This document shows positions 7,655-15,975 of a DNA stretch of 35,103 nt, one piece after another (the first letter of the stretch is position 1; every line of letters starts with the position of its first letter). The stretch is from Erysipelotrichales bacterium (GTDB taxonomy: Bacteria; Bacillota_I; Bacilli_A; RFN20; CAG-826): assembly GCA_022508535.1 (NCBI GenBank), contig JAFLUZ010000004.1:82130-117232 (forward strand), written 5' to 3'. A program made the translations under genes and the position numbers. The notes beneath the pieces were generated by a model, which worked only from the letters and a program-made list of their open reading frames with translations, did no database searches and had not been told where the DNA came from.

Positions 7655-9106
7655 ATGGAAATTAAAGAAGAAGTTGCTCCAAAAACGGAGAAAGAAAAAT
7701 CGTTTGCACATATCAATACAAAAGCATTTATTACGGTATTAATAATGCTTATTACTATTATTGCTGCTAGTGCATTACTAACTTTATTTGTTCCACAAGG
7801 ATCATATATTCGCGAAAATGGAAAAATAAATATTGATAGTTTTACCTATGGTGAAGTTCAAGGAATTGCATTTTGGCGCGTGATTACTGCACCATTCCGT
7901 GTGTTTTTCTCAAGTGACGCTATAACCATAATCATGATTAGTATTTTCTTACTCATTATGAGTGGTGTATTTAACATTATTGAAAAAACTGGTGGAGTAG
8001 CATCAATAATTCAAAGAACTAAGAAACGATTTAAGACGAAAAAAAGTTTAGTATTATGCGTTGTTGTTTTGATCTTTATGTTATTTGGTAGTTTCTTTGG
8101 TATGTTTGAAGAATTGGTCACATTACTTCCAATTGTTGTTGTTTTAGCTTTATCATTAAACTTTGATACTTTAACAGGTCTAGGAATGTGTATGATGGCA
8201 GCTTGTTTTGGCTTCTCTTCAGCGATTACCAATCCTTTCTCAGTTGGTTTAGCTTCAGAAATTGCAGGCGTTAAAGTAATGGATGGAATGTATTTAAGAA
8301 TAATACTATTCATCATAATTTATGGTATGATTTGTGCGTTCCTATTAGTGCACAACAAGAGAATAAAAAAAGATCCTAAGAAATCATTAACCTATGATTT
8401 AGATAAGGAAAAAATGGAGTCGCTACATATAAAAGAAGAAGAAAGTTCTTTAGAAAATAAACGAGTTTTTAAAATATATATTATTTTCTTTGCTATTCAA
8501 GTAGCGATATTATTACTTGTTGCTTGTATTTCTGCGATTTCATCATACGCTATTGTAATTCTTTCTATTTCATTCTTAATTGGTGGATTACTTTGTGGTT
8601 GGCTAGTTCAACGCGATATGAAAAAAGTTCTTCACTGGATGCTTCAAGGAATTGTGGCAATGCTTCCAGCAATTCTTATGATTGCACTTGCGTCATCTGT
8701 AAAACTTATTATGTCTGAAAGTGGAATTATTGACACAGTTTTACATGCAGTTATTGAATCATTAAAAGGTCAATCTGTCTTCGTTAATATTTTAATAATT
8801 TATGGATTAATCTTATTTTTACAAATTTTTATCGGTTCAGCATCTGCAAAACTCTTACTAATCATGCCAATTATGATTGAAATATGTGTAGCGTTAAACA
8901 TATCACCAAATCTAGTGATTTTAACATATTGTATGGCTGATGGTTTTACCGATATGATTTTACCAACAAATCCAGTTTTATTAATTGGCTTATCAATGAC
9001 AGGCGTTTCTTATGGTAAGTGGTTCCGCTTTACTTGGTGGTTCCAATTAGTGGTTTTCCTTGTAACTGTGCTCATTCTCTTTATTGGAGTCCAAATTGGT
9101 TATTAA
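7655..9106 (+). CDS. YfcC-family membrane carrier (C4-dicarboxylate/amino-acid type)
   Basis: A 483-residue multi-pass protein whose ATG lies 4 bases after the preceding stop and whose ribosome site (AAGGA) lies inside the end of that gene, so the two are probably translated together. After a charged cytoplasmic head (1-24) the first helix ends in ALLTLFVPQGSY, and the central FGSFFGMFEELVTLLPI stretch is the hallmark of the YfcC group, related to DcuC carriers. A repeat of this architecture appears in the C-terminal half (QIFIGSASAKLLLIMPI, MADGFTDMILPTNPVLLIGL). Family members are predicted secondary transporters of dicarboxylates, amino acids or small peptides; the substrate cannot be deduced here. 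A strong hairpin terminator follows at 9152. Confidence 0.87.
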   Translation: MEIKEEVAPKTEKEKSFAHINTKAFITVLIMLITIIAASALLTLFVPQGSYIRENGKINIDSFTYGEVQGIAFWRVITAPFRVFFSSDAITIIMISIFLLIMSGVFNIIEKTGGVASIIQRTKKRFKTKKSLVLCVVVLIFMLFGSFFGMFEELVTLLPIVVVLALSLNFDTLTGLGMCMMAACFGFSSAITNPFSVGLASEIAGVKVMDGMYLRIILFIIIYGMICAFLLVHNKRIKKDPKKSLTYDLDKEKMESLHIKEEESSLENKRVFKIYIIFFAIQVAILLLVACISAISSYAIVILSISFLIGGLLCGWLVQRDMKKVLHWMLQGIVAMLPAILMIALASSVKLIMSESGIIDTVLHAVIESLKGQSVFVNILIIYGLILFLQIFIGSASAKLLLIMPIMIEICVALNISPNLVILTYCMADGFTDMILPTNPVLLIGLSMTGVSYGKWFRFTWWFQLVVFLVTVLILFIGVQIGY

Positions 9107-9151
9107 AATGATAGCTGATAACTTTTAAATTCTTAATACGTTTTTTTATGT

Positions 9152-9188
9152 AAATTATCCTTGCATTTTTTGCAAGGATAATTTTGTT
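9152..9188 (+). terminator. Terminator after the YfcC gene (unit copy 1)
   Basis: A 14-bp perfect stem centred on CCTTGCA / TGCAAGG with a TTTTT loop and a following T-rich run. A T run also lies on the other side, so it may work in both directions. Confidence 0.8.
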
Positions 9189-9269
9189 ATTATTGTGATA
9201 TAATACAAAATTTGATTAACTTAAACGATAATTATATTTTTAGAATGAAAAACGATGTGTAAATATCAA
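9154..9269 (+). repeat. Terminator-promoter-leader unit, copy 1
   Basis: Aligns with the unit at 9342-9466. Hairpin arms and -10 boxes are offset by exactly 188 bases; the end box is offset by 197, so a few bases differ in length inside the leader. No reading frame follows this copy before the second unit. Confidence 0.7.
9196..9204 (+). promoter_or_regulatory. Extended -10 promoter in unit copy 1
   Basis: TGA-TATAAT; the -35 position falls inside the hairpin arm and is non-consensus, as common for extended -10 promoters. A transcript would start near 9211 and run to the second hairpin, about 150 bases, with no evident coding frame. Confidence 0.5.
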
Positions 9270-9341
9270 ATAAATAGTATTGTATGATCTAGTAACTACA
9301 ATATTGATATAAAACATTTAATAGTGTTTTTTATGAGGTAT

Positions 9342-9466
9342 TTTATCCTTGCATTTTTTGCAAGGTTAAATTTTTTATTATTATGTTATAATACTAAATT
9401 TACTAAACACTTAAATCACAATTATATACTTATTTATTAAGTATATAAACGACGTGTAAAAGTCAA
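9342..9466 (+). repeat. Terminator-promoter-leader unit, copy 2
   Basis: Second copy of the unit. Its CCTTGCA/TGCAAGG hairpin core (9347-9365) is intact but the outer stem has decayed compared with copy 1. In its leader a perfect 10-bp AT hairpin, TATATACTTA / TAAGTATATA (9423-9447), is present that copy 1 lacks. Confidence 0.7.
9384..9392 (+). promoter_or_regulatory. Extended -10 promoter in unit copy 2, probably for the hydrolase gene
   Basis: TGT-TATAAT, 125 bases before the hydrolase ATG. The long leader includes the hairpin at 9423-9447 and the conserved box at 9447-9466. Confidence 0.55.
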
Positions 9467-9516
9467 GATTGCATTTATTTTTATAATAAGTATACTTTTA
9501 ATTGGTGGTGATTAAA

Positions 9517-10440
9517 ATGAAAGATAAGAGATCGACTATGGCAAAACTTGTTGATTTTTACCTTAGACATTTTAATTATCATAAAAGATATGACTATGAA
9601 GAAAATGTTAGACAACTTGAACAAGTCAAATTGAATGGTGAAAAAGAATACCACTTACCCAAAAGATTTAAAAAGAATGTAAGTAGTTTTACTTACGCTA
9701 ATATGAAGACTTATGTTTTTAACGGTAAGACAAAAAGCAATAATTTAATAATATATCTTTATGGTGGAGGATATGTTAGTCGCCCAGTTAAGCACCAGCT
9801 AAAAATGATTAAGAAGATTATTAAAAAAACTGATGCTAAGGTTATAATGCCTCTTTATCCATTATTACCATTTCATACATTTGGAGAATGCTATGACATG
9901 CTTATAGAGCTTTATGATATGGTTCTTGAAAATAATGTGGATAAAAATATTATCTTATTAGGCGATTCTGCAGGCGGAGGACTATCTTGTGGACTTTGTG
10001 AATATTTTATTCAACATAACATTAGAATGCCTGATAGAGTGTTTTTAATGTCTCCTGCGATGGATTTAAGTTTAACTAATCCGGAAATTGAAGAATATCA
10101 AAAAAGAGATCCAATGTCATGGATTCCTCTTGTAAAAGCATGGGCAAAGTTTTGGTCTGGAACAGAAGACAATTTGACTAATTATTTAGTTAGTCCATTA
10201 TATGGTGAAGTCAAAGGGTTTCCACCAACAAATATTTATATTGCCACAAATGATTTGTTATTTCCAGATGGTAAGCTTTTTGCAGATAAACTAAAAGAAA
10301 ATGGCGTTGATGTCTATGTTACAATAGGTGAAAACTTAAATCATGTTTGGCCGGCGCATCCAATTCCAGAAGCAAAAAAAGCAATAAATGAAATAACAAA
10401 AGCAATAAACGAATTAAAAACAAGTGAGGTCAAAGTTTAG
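9517..10440 (+). CDS. Alpha/beta hydrolase, acetyl-esterase/lipase type (HSL-like)
   Basis: A 307-residue cytoplasmic protein with the esterase layout of the hormone-sensitive-lipase-like group (Aes/COG0657). The nucleophile elbow is GDSAGGG (S151), the acid is D246 (ATNDLLFPDG) and the base is H276 (NLNHVWPAHP). The oxyanion-hole motif that is normally HGGG reads YGGG (Y82-G85). It probably hydrolyses short-chain esters; the natural substrate is unknown. The start is ATG 9517: the ribosome site GGTGG (9504-9508) is 8 bases before it, and in-frame TTG and GTG codons upstream overlap this site. It is preceded by a duplicated regulatory unit and ends in a terminator that overlaps its stop codon, so it is a single-gene unit. 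Confidence 0.9.
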   Translation: MKDKRSTMAKLVDFYLRHFNYHKRYDYEENVRQLEQVKLNGEKEYHLPKRFKKNVSSFTYANMKTYVFNGKTKSNNLIIYLYGGGYVSRPVKHQLKMIKKIIKKTDAKVIMPLYPLLPFHTFGECYDMLIELYDMVLENNVDKNIILLGDSAGGGLSCGLCEYFIQHNIRMPDRVFLMSPAMDLSLTNPEIEEYQKRDPMSWIPLVKAWAKFWSGTEDNLTNYLVSPLYGEVKGFPPTNIYIATNDLLFPDGKLFADKLKENGVDVYVTIGENLNHVWPAHPIPEAKKAINEITKAINELKTSEVKV

Positions 10441-10453
10441 ATCTCACTTTTTC
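10422..10453 (+). terminator. Terminator overlapping the end of the hydrolase gene
   Basis: AAGTGAGGT (10422-10430) pairs with ATCTCACTT (10441-10449) across a 10-base loop that contains the stop codon; T run follows. The left arm lies inside the last coding codons. Confidence 0.8.
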
Positions 10454-10510
10454 TATAGACCTAATACATCATTACCAAAAAGTGTAGAAAGATGCAAAAA
10501 AAGGGAATGG

Positions 10511-11992
10511 TTATCTAGTTTTCCAAGTTTTGTAATTAAATAACGCAAGCATTGGGAATAATTCTAATCGACCAGTAATCATTGTAATTGATAAAATAAA
10601 TTTAGAGAACGATGAGAATTCTGAAAAGTTTCCAGCAGGACCTACAACATTTCCTAGACCAGGTCCAATATTGCTAATGCAGCTTAATGATGCCGTAAAG
10701 TTGGTTACAAGATCTTTTCCATCAAAAGAAATTAAGAATGTGCATACAAATAAAATAATCATATATAAGACAAAGAAACTTTCTGCGCCTTGTACAACAT
10801 CTTCTTCAATAACTGCACCACTATCTCTAAGTGGTTCAATTTTACGAGGCGAGATCATTTGTTTTATTTTTCTAATAGCGGATTTAAACAAAATACTAAT
10901 ACGAGACAATTTAATTCCACCACCAGTTGATCCAGCACATGGACCAGTAAGCATTAAGAAAATAATTACCATAAAGCAGATTGTTGTCCAAGGTGTTGCA
11001 ATTGTATAATCAGTTGTGGCGTATCCAGTAGTAGAAATGATAGACGCTACTTGGAATAACGAATGCCTAAATCGCTCTTCAAATGTTCCATATATATTAT
11101 TCATCGTTAAAGATACAGTAATGATAGCGACAGAAATCACGACAATAGAAAGGTATAAACGCAATTCTTCATTCTTAAATACACCTTTAATTTTACCAAT
11201 TAAAATCATATAGAATAAGCTGAAGTTGATACCAAAAAGAAGCATGAATATTGCAATTACATATTGTGAATATGGTGCGTAACTTGCAATACCATCATTA
11301 AGAACACCAAATCCACCAGTACCTGCTGTACCTAAAGTTAATGTAATACTTGAGAATAAGTCCATTTTTGAATCCGGACCTAGGAATAAAAATAAGAATT
11401 CAATCACTGTTAATGCAACATATATTAAATATAAAATTCTTGCTGTAACGGATATTTTAGAAGTTAGTTTACCTACTTGAGGACCAGGAGATTCTGCACG
11501 AAGAATATGCATGTTTGATCCTTCTTTATTATCAGGAAGGATAGCTAGAATAAAGACAATAACACCCATTCCACCAATCCAGTGTGAGAATGAACGCCAG
11601 AATAAAATACTATGGGGCATTGCTTCAACATCGGTTAATATGGTAGCACCAGTTGTGGTAAATCCCGAACACATTTCAAAAAATGCATCGAAGAAATTAG
11701 GAACATAGCCACTAATAATAAGAGGTATACATCCAACAAGTGACATGAGAATCCAAGCAAGTGTAACAATGATAAATGATTCACGTGGTAAAATTCTATG
11801 ACTTTTTGCTTTTTTAATGTTTAGCAATGTTCCGATAATAAAGGAGGATAAAGCAGTTACACTAAAAGCAAGTAGAGTTGAGGTGAAAGCCTCTTTATAA
11901 ATAACTCCAACAATAAGAGGAATTAGCATCAATATTGACTCAACTCGTAAAATCCTTCCGATTGTATTAAATATATTTCTATAGTTATTCAT
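10511..11992 (-). CDS. trkH: Trk/Ktr-type potassium uptake channel subunit
   Basis: A 493-residue membrane protein of the TrkH/KtrB family, which forms the K+-conducting pore. Four pore-loop repeats with filter glycines are visible: CSGFTTTGATIL (about 108-119), GTAGTGGFGV, IISTTGYATTDY and ISNIGPGLGNVVG. The SHWIGGMGVIVF and TGPCAGSTGGGIK stretches are also typical of TrkH. It starts 4 bases after the trkA stop and its ribosome site (GTAGGA) lies over the end of trkA, so both are translated from one message. Together they make a K+ importer driven by the ion gradient and gated by nucleotide binding to TrkA. The length is normal and no key element is missing. Confidence 0.95.
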   Translation of the reverse strand: MNNYRNIFNTIGRILRVESILMLIPLIVGVIYKEAFTSTLLAFSVTALSSFIIGTLLNIKKAKSHRILPRESFIIVTLAWILMSLVGCIPLIISGYVPNFFDAFFEMCSGFTTTGATILTDVEAMPHSILFWRSFSHWIGGMGVIVFILAILPDNKEGSNMHILRAESPGPQVGKLTSKISVTARILYLIYVALTVIEFLFLFLGPDSKMDLFSSITLTLGTAGTGGFGVLNDGIASYAPYSQYVIAIFMLLFGINFSLFYMILIGKIKGVFKNEELRLYLSIVVISVAIITVSLTMNNIYGTFEERFRHSLFQVASIISTTGYATTDYTIATPWTTICFMVIIFLMLTGPCAGSTGGGIKLSRISILFKSAIRKIKQMISPRKIEPLRDSGAVIEEDVVQGAESFFVLYMIILFVCTFLISFDGKDLVTNFTASLSCISNIGPGLGNVVGPAGNFSEFSSFSKFILSITMITGRLELFPMLALFNYKTWKTR

Positions 11993-11996
11993 ATTA

Positions 11997-13349
11997 TTAT
12001 CCTACAATTTCTGCTAAATCTTCTAAGAATGAATCGGTAGTGATAACAATGACGCTATCATCAATTTGAATAGAAGTATTTCCATCAGGAATAATTACTT
12101 CGTTTCCACGAATAATTCCTGCGATAATGTTATTTGGTTTTAGTTTTAAATTTTTGAGTGGAACACCAACAATTTTACCTTTTTTCTTAACGTTAAATTC
12201 CAAAGCTTCAACTCTTTCATTAACAAGTTTATATAAAGTTTTAACATTACTACCACGTTTATTAGCTTTGGCACGAATGTAAGACAAAATTTGGTTAGCG
12301 ATAATTTCTTGAGGTGAGAAAACACTCGCCATACCTATGGTTTCCATCATAATATTTAAATTTGGATTATTGACTTTAGTAATAATTTTTTTAGCATTGC
12401 GCTTTTGCGCGAACATAGAGATAATGATATTTTCTTCATCAACACCTGTTAAGGCTAAGAATGCATCGATGTTTTCTATTCCTTCAGATTCTAATATAGC
12501 TTGATCTGTTCCATCGCCTTCAATTACTTCAACATCAGAAAATCTTTCTGCTAATGATCTACACGTTTCATGATCGTGTTCAATGAGTTTAATGTTATAT
12601 TTGCTTTTTTCTACTAATTGGCAGAAATAATAGGCAATGCGACCACCGCCAACCATTAAGATTGAACGTAATTTTTCAATCTTGCTCACTTTTTGGAAGA
12701 ATCTATATAAATCTTGGTGAGAAGCGGCAATATATATTTTATCGCCAGCCTTAAGCATAAAATTACCAGATGGAATAACAACTTCGTCACCACGAACAAC
12801 CGCACAAACAAGCATTTTGATTTTAACTTTGCTTGCAAGTTCAATTAAAGTAATATCGCTTAAAATACTATTTGCTTCAATACGAAGTTCTACTAATTCC
12901 ATTTTACCTTGCGCGAATGTTTCAACGTTTAAAGCACCAGGAAGTGCTAGGTTACGAGCAATAGCTTTTGCAGCTTCATATTCAGGATTAATTGACATTG
13001 ATAATCCTAAATCCTCTTTCATAAATTGTAATTGTTTTAAATATTGAGGATTACGAACACGAGCAATAGTGTCATCAGCACCCAATTTATGGGCGACATA
13101 GCATGATAAAAGATTTACTTCGTCACTTGAAGTAACAGCGATTACTAAGTCAGCACTTTGAATGCCAGCTTCTTTTTGAATTTCTAAGCTAGCGCCATTT
13201 CCTACCATTCCCATGACATCATAAGAATCAATCAATTGGTTTACGATTTTAGCGTTACTATCAATAATGGTAACGTCATGACCTTCTTTTGATGCGTTAC
13301 GGACGATCGTTTGACCGATTTTGCCAGTTCCAATAACAAAAATTTTCAT
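11997..13349 (-). CDS. trkA: Trk potassium uptake regulatory subunit, two RCK repeats
   Basis: A 450-residue cytoplasmic protein built of two RCK modules, each with a Rossmann NAD-binding part and a TrkA-C part. The first dinucleotide motif is VIGTGKIGQTI (G7, G9, G12) with the acidic residue at the end of strand 2 (IIDS, D29); the second is MVGGGRIAYYF (from residue 231), where the third glycine is alanine. It matches the long, duplicated TrkA rather than the single-repeat KtrA. It binds nucleotides and gates TrkH, encoded 4 bases downstream. GGGGTC before the ATG is the probable ribosome site. A perfect palindrome lies in its 5' leader. Confidence 0.94.
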   Translation of the reverse strand: MKIFVIGTGKIGQTIVRNASKEGHDVTIIDSNAKIVNQLIDSYDVMGMVGNGASLEIQKEAGIQSADLVIAVTSSDEVNLLSCYVAHKLGADDTIARVRNPQYLKQLQFMKEDLGLSMSINPEYEAAKAIARNLALPGALNVETFAQGKMELVELRIEANSILSDITLIELASKVKIKMLVCAVVRGDEVVIPSGNFMLKAGDKIYIAASHQDLYRFFQKVSKIEKLRSILMVGGGRIAYYFCQLVEKSKYNIKLIEHDHETCRSLAERFSDVEVIEGDGTDQAILESEGIENIDAFLALTGVDEENIIISMFAQKRNAKKIITKVNNPNLNIMMETIGMASVFSPQEIIANQILSYIRAKANKRGSNVKTLYKLVNERVEALEFNVKKKGKIVGVPLKNLKLKPNNIIAGIIRGNEVIIPDGNTSIQIDDSVIVITTDSFLEDLAEIVG

Positions 13350-13370
13350 AAAATTGACCCCAATATTTAA

Positions 13371-13394
13371 AAACTAAATATTAATATTTAGTTT
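13371..13394. promoter_or_regulatory. Perfect 24-bp palindrome in the trkA leader
   Basis: AAACTAAATATT followed directly by its reverse complement AATATTTAGTTT. It lies just downstream of the extended -10 of trkA, about 22 bases before the start codon; either an operator for a dimeric regulator or a leader stem-loop. Confidence 0.55.
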
Positions 13395-13404
13395 GACACG
13401 TAGT

Positions 13405-13413
13405 ATTCTAACA
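13405..13413 (-). promoter_or_regulatory. Extended -10 promoter of trkA-trkH
   Basis: On the minus strand TGT-TAGAAT, about 55 bases before the trkA ATG. No good -35. Transcription would start close to the palindrome at 13371-13394. Confidence 0.5.
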
Positions 13414-13542
13414 AAAAACAAAATTAAAATAAATATCAAAATGATATTAATGCAAATTTAGTTTTAAGATTTGCGATCTTATAAAACTTGTTTATTGCTA
13501 TATTAAGCATTGTTACACTTTTCATTTAGTTTAATTATATTC

Positions 13543-13548
13543 TATAAT
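13543..13548 (+). promoter_or_regulatory. -10 element of the Nudix gene
   Basis: TATAAT 35 bases before the ATG; weak -35 (TTTCAT at 13520). Confidence 0.5.
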
Positions 13549-13582
13549 TAATCATAAATATTGCTTATTGGAGGAAACAAAT

Positions 13583-14074
13583 ATGGAACTATGGGATGCC
13601 TATAATGAACATTTTGAAAAGATTGAAAATAAGACACTTGTACGAGGAGAAAAAATCCCAGAAGGTTTGTTTCATCTAGTATGTGATATTATTGTAAAAC
13701 ACGTTGATGAGACATATTTATTAATGCAAAGAGATTATCGAAAACATTATGGTGGAATGTGGGAAGCAACAGCAGGTGGTTCTGCATTAAAAGGTGAAAC
13801 TCCTTTTGAATGTGCGAAAAGAGAACTCAAAGAAGAAACTGGAATCATCGCTTCTAACTTAACTGAGGTGGGGAGAGTCGCTGAAGCACATCATCGCTCT
13901 ATATATGTGGAATATTTATGTGTTACAGATTGGAATAAAGATAATATTACTTTACAAGAAGGCGAAACTATCTCATATAAATGGGTTAGTAAAGATGAAC
14001 TTCTTAATATGTGTAAATCTGAACTTGTAACGGAAAGAATGCAAAATTTCATTGAAGAGTTGAAGAAAATTTAG
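13583..14074 (+). CDS. Nudix hydrolase
   Basis: A 163-residue single-domain protein with a complete Nudix box GX5EX7REUXEEXGU: G66, E72, R80-E81-L82, E84-E85, G87-I88, within GSALKGETPFECAKRELKEE. The preceding GGMWEATAGG strand is typical. These enzymes split nucleoside diphosphates linked to another group, using Mg2+ bound by the box glutamates. The N-terminus (MELWDAYNEHFEK) resembles Nudix proteins distantly like isopentenyl-diphosphate isomerase; the substrate is not known. ATG 13583 is chosen because GGAGG (13570-13574) stands 8 bases before it, although an in-frame TTG at 13568 exists. Single-gene unit with a bidirectional terminator. Confidence 0.92.
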   Translation: MELWDAYNEHFEKIENKTLVRGEKIPEGLFHLVCDIIVKHVDETYLLMQRDYRKHYGGMWEATAGGSALKGETPFECAKRELKEETGIIASNLTEVGRVAEAHHRSIYVEYLCVTDWNKDNITLQEGETISYKWVSKDELLNMCKSELVTERMQNFIEELKKI

Positions 14075-14101
14075 TTAATTTACGGAAAAATAATAAACGA
14101 A

Positions 14102-14136
14102 AAAACAACAGGTGGAGGTATAATCTGTTGTTTTCA
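14102..14136. terminator. Bidirectional terminator between convergent genes
   Basis: AAAACAACAG (14102-14111) pairs with CTGTTGTTTT (14125-14134) across a 13-base loop; T runs occur on both strands, the longer on the minus strand. It separates the Nudix gene from the convergent phosphodiesterase gene. Confidence 0.75.
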
Positions 14137-14166
14137 TTTATAACTAGTAAGTTAAAAATTCAAATT

Positions 14167-15288
14167 TTATTTTTTGGATAAAAGAATTAATGGCACTAGC
14201 ATCTCTTCAGTTAAAGATCCATGATGTCCTTTGTGATAATTTGCTAGTTCTCCAAGTAGCATTATTTTATTAGTTTTTGCAAGTGCGATATAATCAGCAA
14301 GTAAATATGCTTTATCTAAATTATCAGTTAAACCAAATACTTTTTGATTAATTAAATCTTTAGTTTCAAATAGTTCAAAGTCTTCACTATATTTTTCATT
14401 AAATAGTTTAACAAATTTATCTTTACATTCTTCTTTTACTTTAAAAGCAGGAGCACGTGATTCTAAGAATAATGGCCACTCAAGAAGCGATAATAGTTCT
14501 TCATCTTTATAAATCTCAATATATCCACTTACATCAACTTGTCCATGGTCTGCAGTAACAACAAATAATGTATCTTCTACTGATTCATATAATTCTTTTA
14601 GTTTAAGATTTAAGTAATTAATTGTGATTTTACTTTCTAAAGATGAAACTCCATATTCATGCATCATATGATCTGGTTCAGGACAATATAGATATATAAA
14701 TTGTTTTCCTTCTTTTTCACATATTGCTTTAGTCAATGAAAAATAATCATCAATTTCAGTTGCGACATATTTATTTAAGTTTTCTCCATCTGACCAATAG
14801 ATAGGCGCGACTTTACTTATTGTATAATCTGTATTTGCGTATTTATAAAATGGCTCAGTTGGAATAATTTTTGTTTTATAACTTTGATCTACTGGTTCAT
14901 TAGTGTGTGAATTAACACCAGGAAAGATATTAACTGCTGCTTTAAGTTCATCAAAATATAAACTCCACGCAAACCAACCATGTCCCATAGGATATTTATT
15001 TGTTAACATAGTTGTAGTCGCGTTTGTGGTAGTGGATGGAAATACTGATGTTAATACATCTTTAATATTTGACTTCATAAATGAATCATCTTTTAAATTA
15101 ATATTAATTGGATTCATGCCTAATCCATCAAATATTATAAATACAACATTTTTGTAGTTCTTTTTTAATTCTTCTTTTAGTAATGGAAGAGTTGCATTAG
15201 TATTTGGACAATTTAAAAACTCTGCAAGTGTTGCAGATATATTTAATATGTTTTTATTATAGTTAGGAAAAATAAACTTATTAGACAT
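14167..15288 (-). CDS. Alkaline-phosphatase-superfamily nucleotide pyrophosphatase/phosphodiesterase
   Basis: A 373-residue soluble protein of the type I phosphodiesterase/NPP group. Metal ligands and nucleophile appear in order: IIFDGLGMN (D54), the threonine-rich nucleophile stretch FPSTTTNATTTML (probably T87), PEPDHMMHEYG (Asp and His), VVTADHGQVD (Asp-His) and the last histidine near KGHHGSLTEEM. Enzymes of this kind cleave phosphodiester or phosphate-ester bonds with two zinc ions. No signal peptide is present, so it should act inside the cell. It starts 5 bases after the CBS-protein stop, so the two form an operon; the CBS protein may sense adenine nucleotides related to its substrate, which is inference. 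Confidence 0.9.
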   Translation of the reverse strand: MSNKFIFPNYNKNILNISATLAEFLNCPNTNATLPLLKEELKKNYKNVVFIIFDGLGMNPININLKDDSFMKSNIKDVLTSVFPSTTTNATTTMLTNKYPMGHGWFAWSLYFDELKAAVNIFPGVNSHTNEPVDQSYKTKIIPTEPFYKYANTDYTISKVAPIYWSDGENLNKYVATEIDDYFSLTKAICEKEGKQFIYLYCPEPDHMMHEYGVSSLESKITINYLNLKLKELYESVEDTLFVVTADHGQVDVSGYIEIYKDEELLSLLEWPLFLESRAPAFKVKEECKDKFVKLFNEKYSEDFELFETKDLINQKVFGLTDNLDKAYLLADYIALAKTNKIMLLGELANYHKGHHGSLTEEMLVPLILLSKK

Positions 15289-15293
15289 ATTTA

Positions 15294-15719
15294 TTAATCC
15301 TCACTTAAATCTATTTCTTTATTGCTATATAAATATTTAATAATACTTTTTCTTTTAACAATACCAATATAAATACCTCGATCATCTACAACTGGAACAA
15401 AGTTTTGCTCTAATGATAATTTAAAAAGTTTCTTGATATCCATATTGATTTCAAAAGGTTCATAAGGACGATATTTTTCAATGTTTGCAATGCTTTCTTT
15501 TTCTGCTACTTCAAGATTAAATTTATTTTTATTTTTAATATATCTTAAGATATCACCTTCAGATATGGTAGAAATAAATTTACCATCTTCATCCACTAAT
15601 GGAACAACACTAAATTTATGAGAATCTAGTTTTTCTAATACTTGTCTAATAGTAGATTTATGATCCAAATAAAATGTTTGAGCTTTTGGAGTTAAAAAAT
15701 TAAATAAAGTAACAGACAT
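15294..15719 (-). CDS. Two-CBS-domain protein
   Basis: A 141-residue protein made of two CBS repeats. The first runs from about 12 to 65 (TIRQVLEKLDSHKFSVVPLV, then GKFISTISEGDILRYI), the second from about 85 to 130 (KLFKLSLEQNFVPVVDDRGI, then YIGIVKRKSIIKYL). Paired CBS domains bind adenosine nucleotides (AMP, ATP, c-di-AMP and relatives) and act as energy or signal sensors. There is no attached enzyme domain. The start is ATG 15719, since the strong site GGGAGG lies before it and an in-frame TTG at 15737 overlaps that site. First gene of an operon with the phosphodiesterase. Confidence 0.9.
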   Translation of the reverse strand: MSVTLFNFLTPKAQTFYLDHKSTIRQVLEKLDSHKFSVVPLVDEDGKFISTISEGDILRYIKNKNKFNLEVAEKESIANIEKYRPYEPFEINMDIKKLFKLSLEQNFVPVVDDRGIYIGIVKRKSIIKYLYSNKEIDLSED

Positions 15720-15745
15720 GATTAGTGAACCTCCCAAATTAAGAT

Positions 15746-15776
15746 TTAGATATTTTTAATATCTAATATAATTATA
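15746..15776 (-). promoter_or_regulatory. -10 element and leader palindrome of the CBS-protein operon
   Basis: On the minus strand a TATAAT (15771-15776) is followed by an inverted repeat TTAGATATT / AATATCTAA (15746-15766, three-base spacer) at the expected start of transcription. The arrangement and half-site resemble the palindrome before trkA. Confidence 0.5.
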
Positions 15777-15975
15777 TAAAATTTAAGGGATATTATCTAT
15801 TTTAAGTTTAGTATTATTAACAAAATTAAATTAAATTGTCACAAATATTCAAAAATCTTTTTTATTCAAGGGCTTTACAATGACAGTGAAATTAGATGTA
15901 CTTGATTGAAAAACGATATGATAAATAAAAAACTAGATTAAAAATACGAAATATAGTTGAGTTTTGATTATATGA

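Larger units (their letters stand above)
9107..9516. other. Non-coding gap holding a tandemly duplicated terminator-promoter-leader unit
   Basis: No gene. Two copies of a unit about 190 bases apart follow each other. Each has a CCTTGCA-TTTTT-TGCAAGG hairpin, then at a fixed 40-base distance an extended -10 (TGA-TATAAT, TGT-TATAAT), then related AT-rich sequence ending in a conserved box, AAACGATGTGTAAATATCAA in copy 1 and AAACGACGTGTAAAAGTCAA in copy 2. The second copy leads into the hydrolase gene. Parts are listed separately. Confidence 0.75.

Noticed and set aside
8011-8316. 101-codon minus-strand open frame inside the YfcC gene
   Set aside because: It lies fully opposite a well-supported membrane protein, has no ribosome site and a composition typical of antisense of hydrophobic codons.
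10671-11009. 112-codon plus-strand open frame inside trkH
   Set aside because: Fully antisense to the conserved pore loops of TrkH, without a ribosome site or promoter.
13350-13450. c-di-AMP (ydaO-type) riboswitch before trkA
   Set aside because: The leader is only about 50 bases, far too short for that riboswitch; only a simple palindrome is present.
15738-15975. Recombination site at the left border of the defence island
   Set aside because: No integrase, tRNA end or matching direct repeat with the right border could be found by eye.
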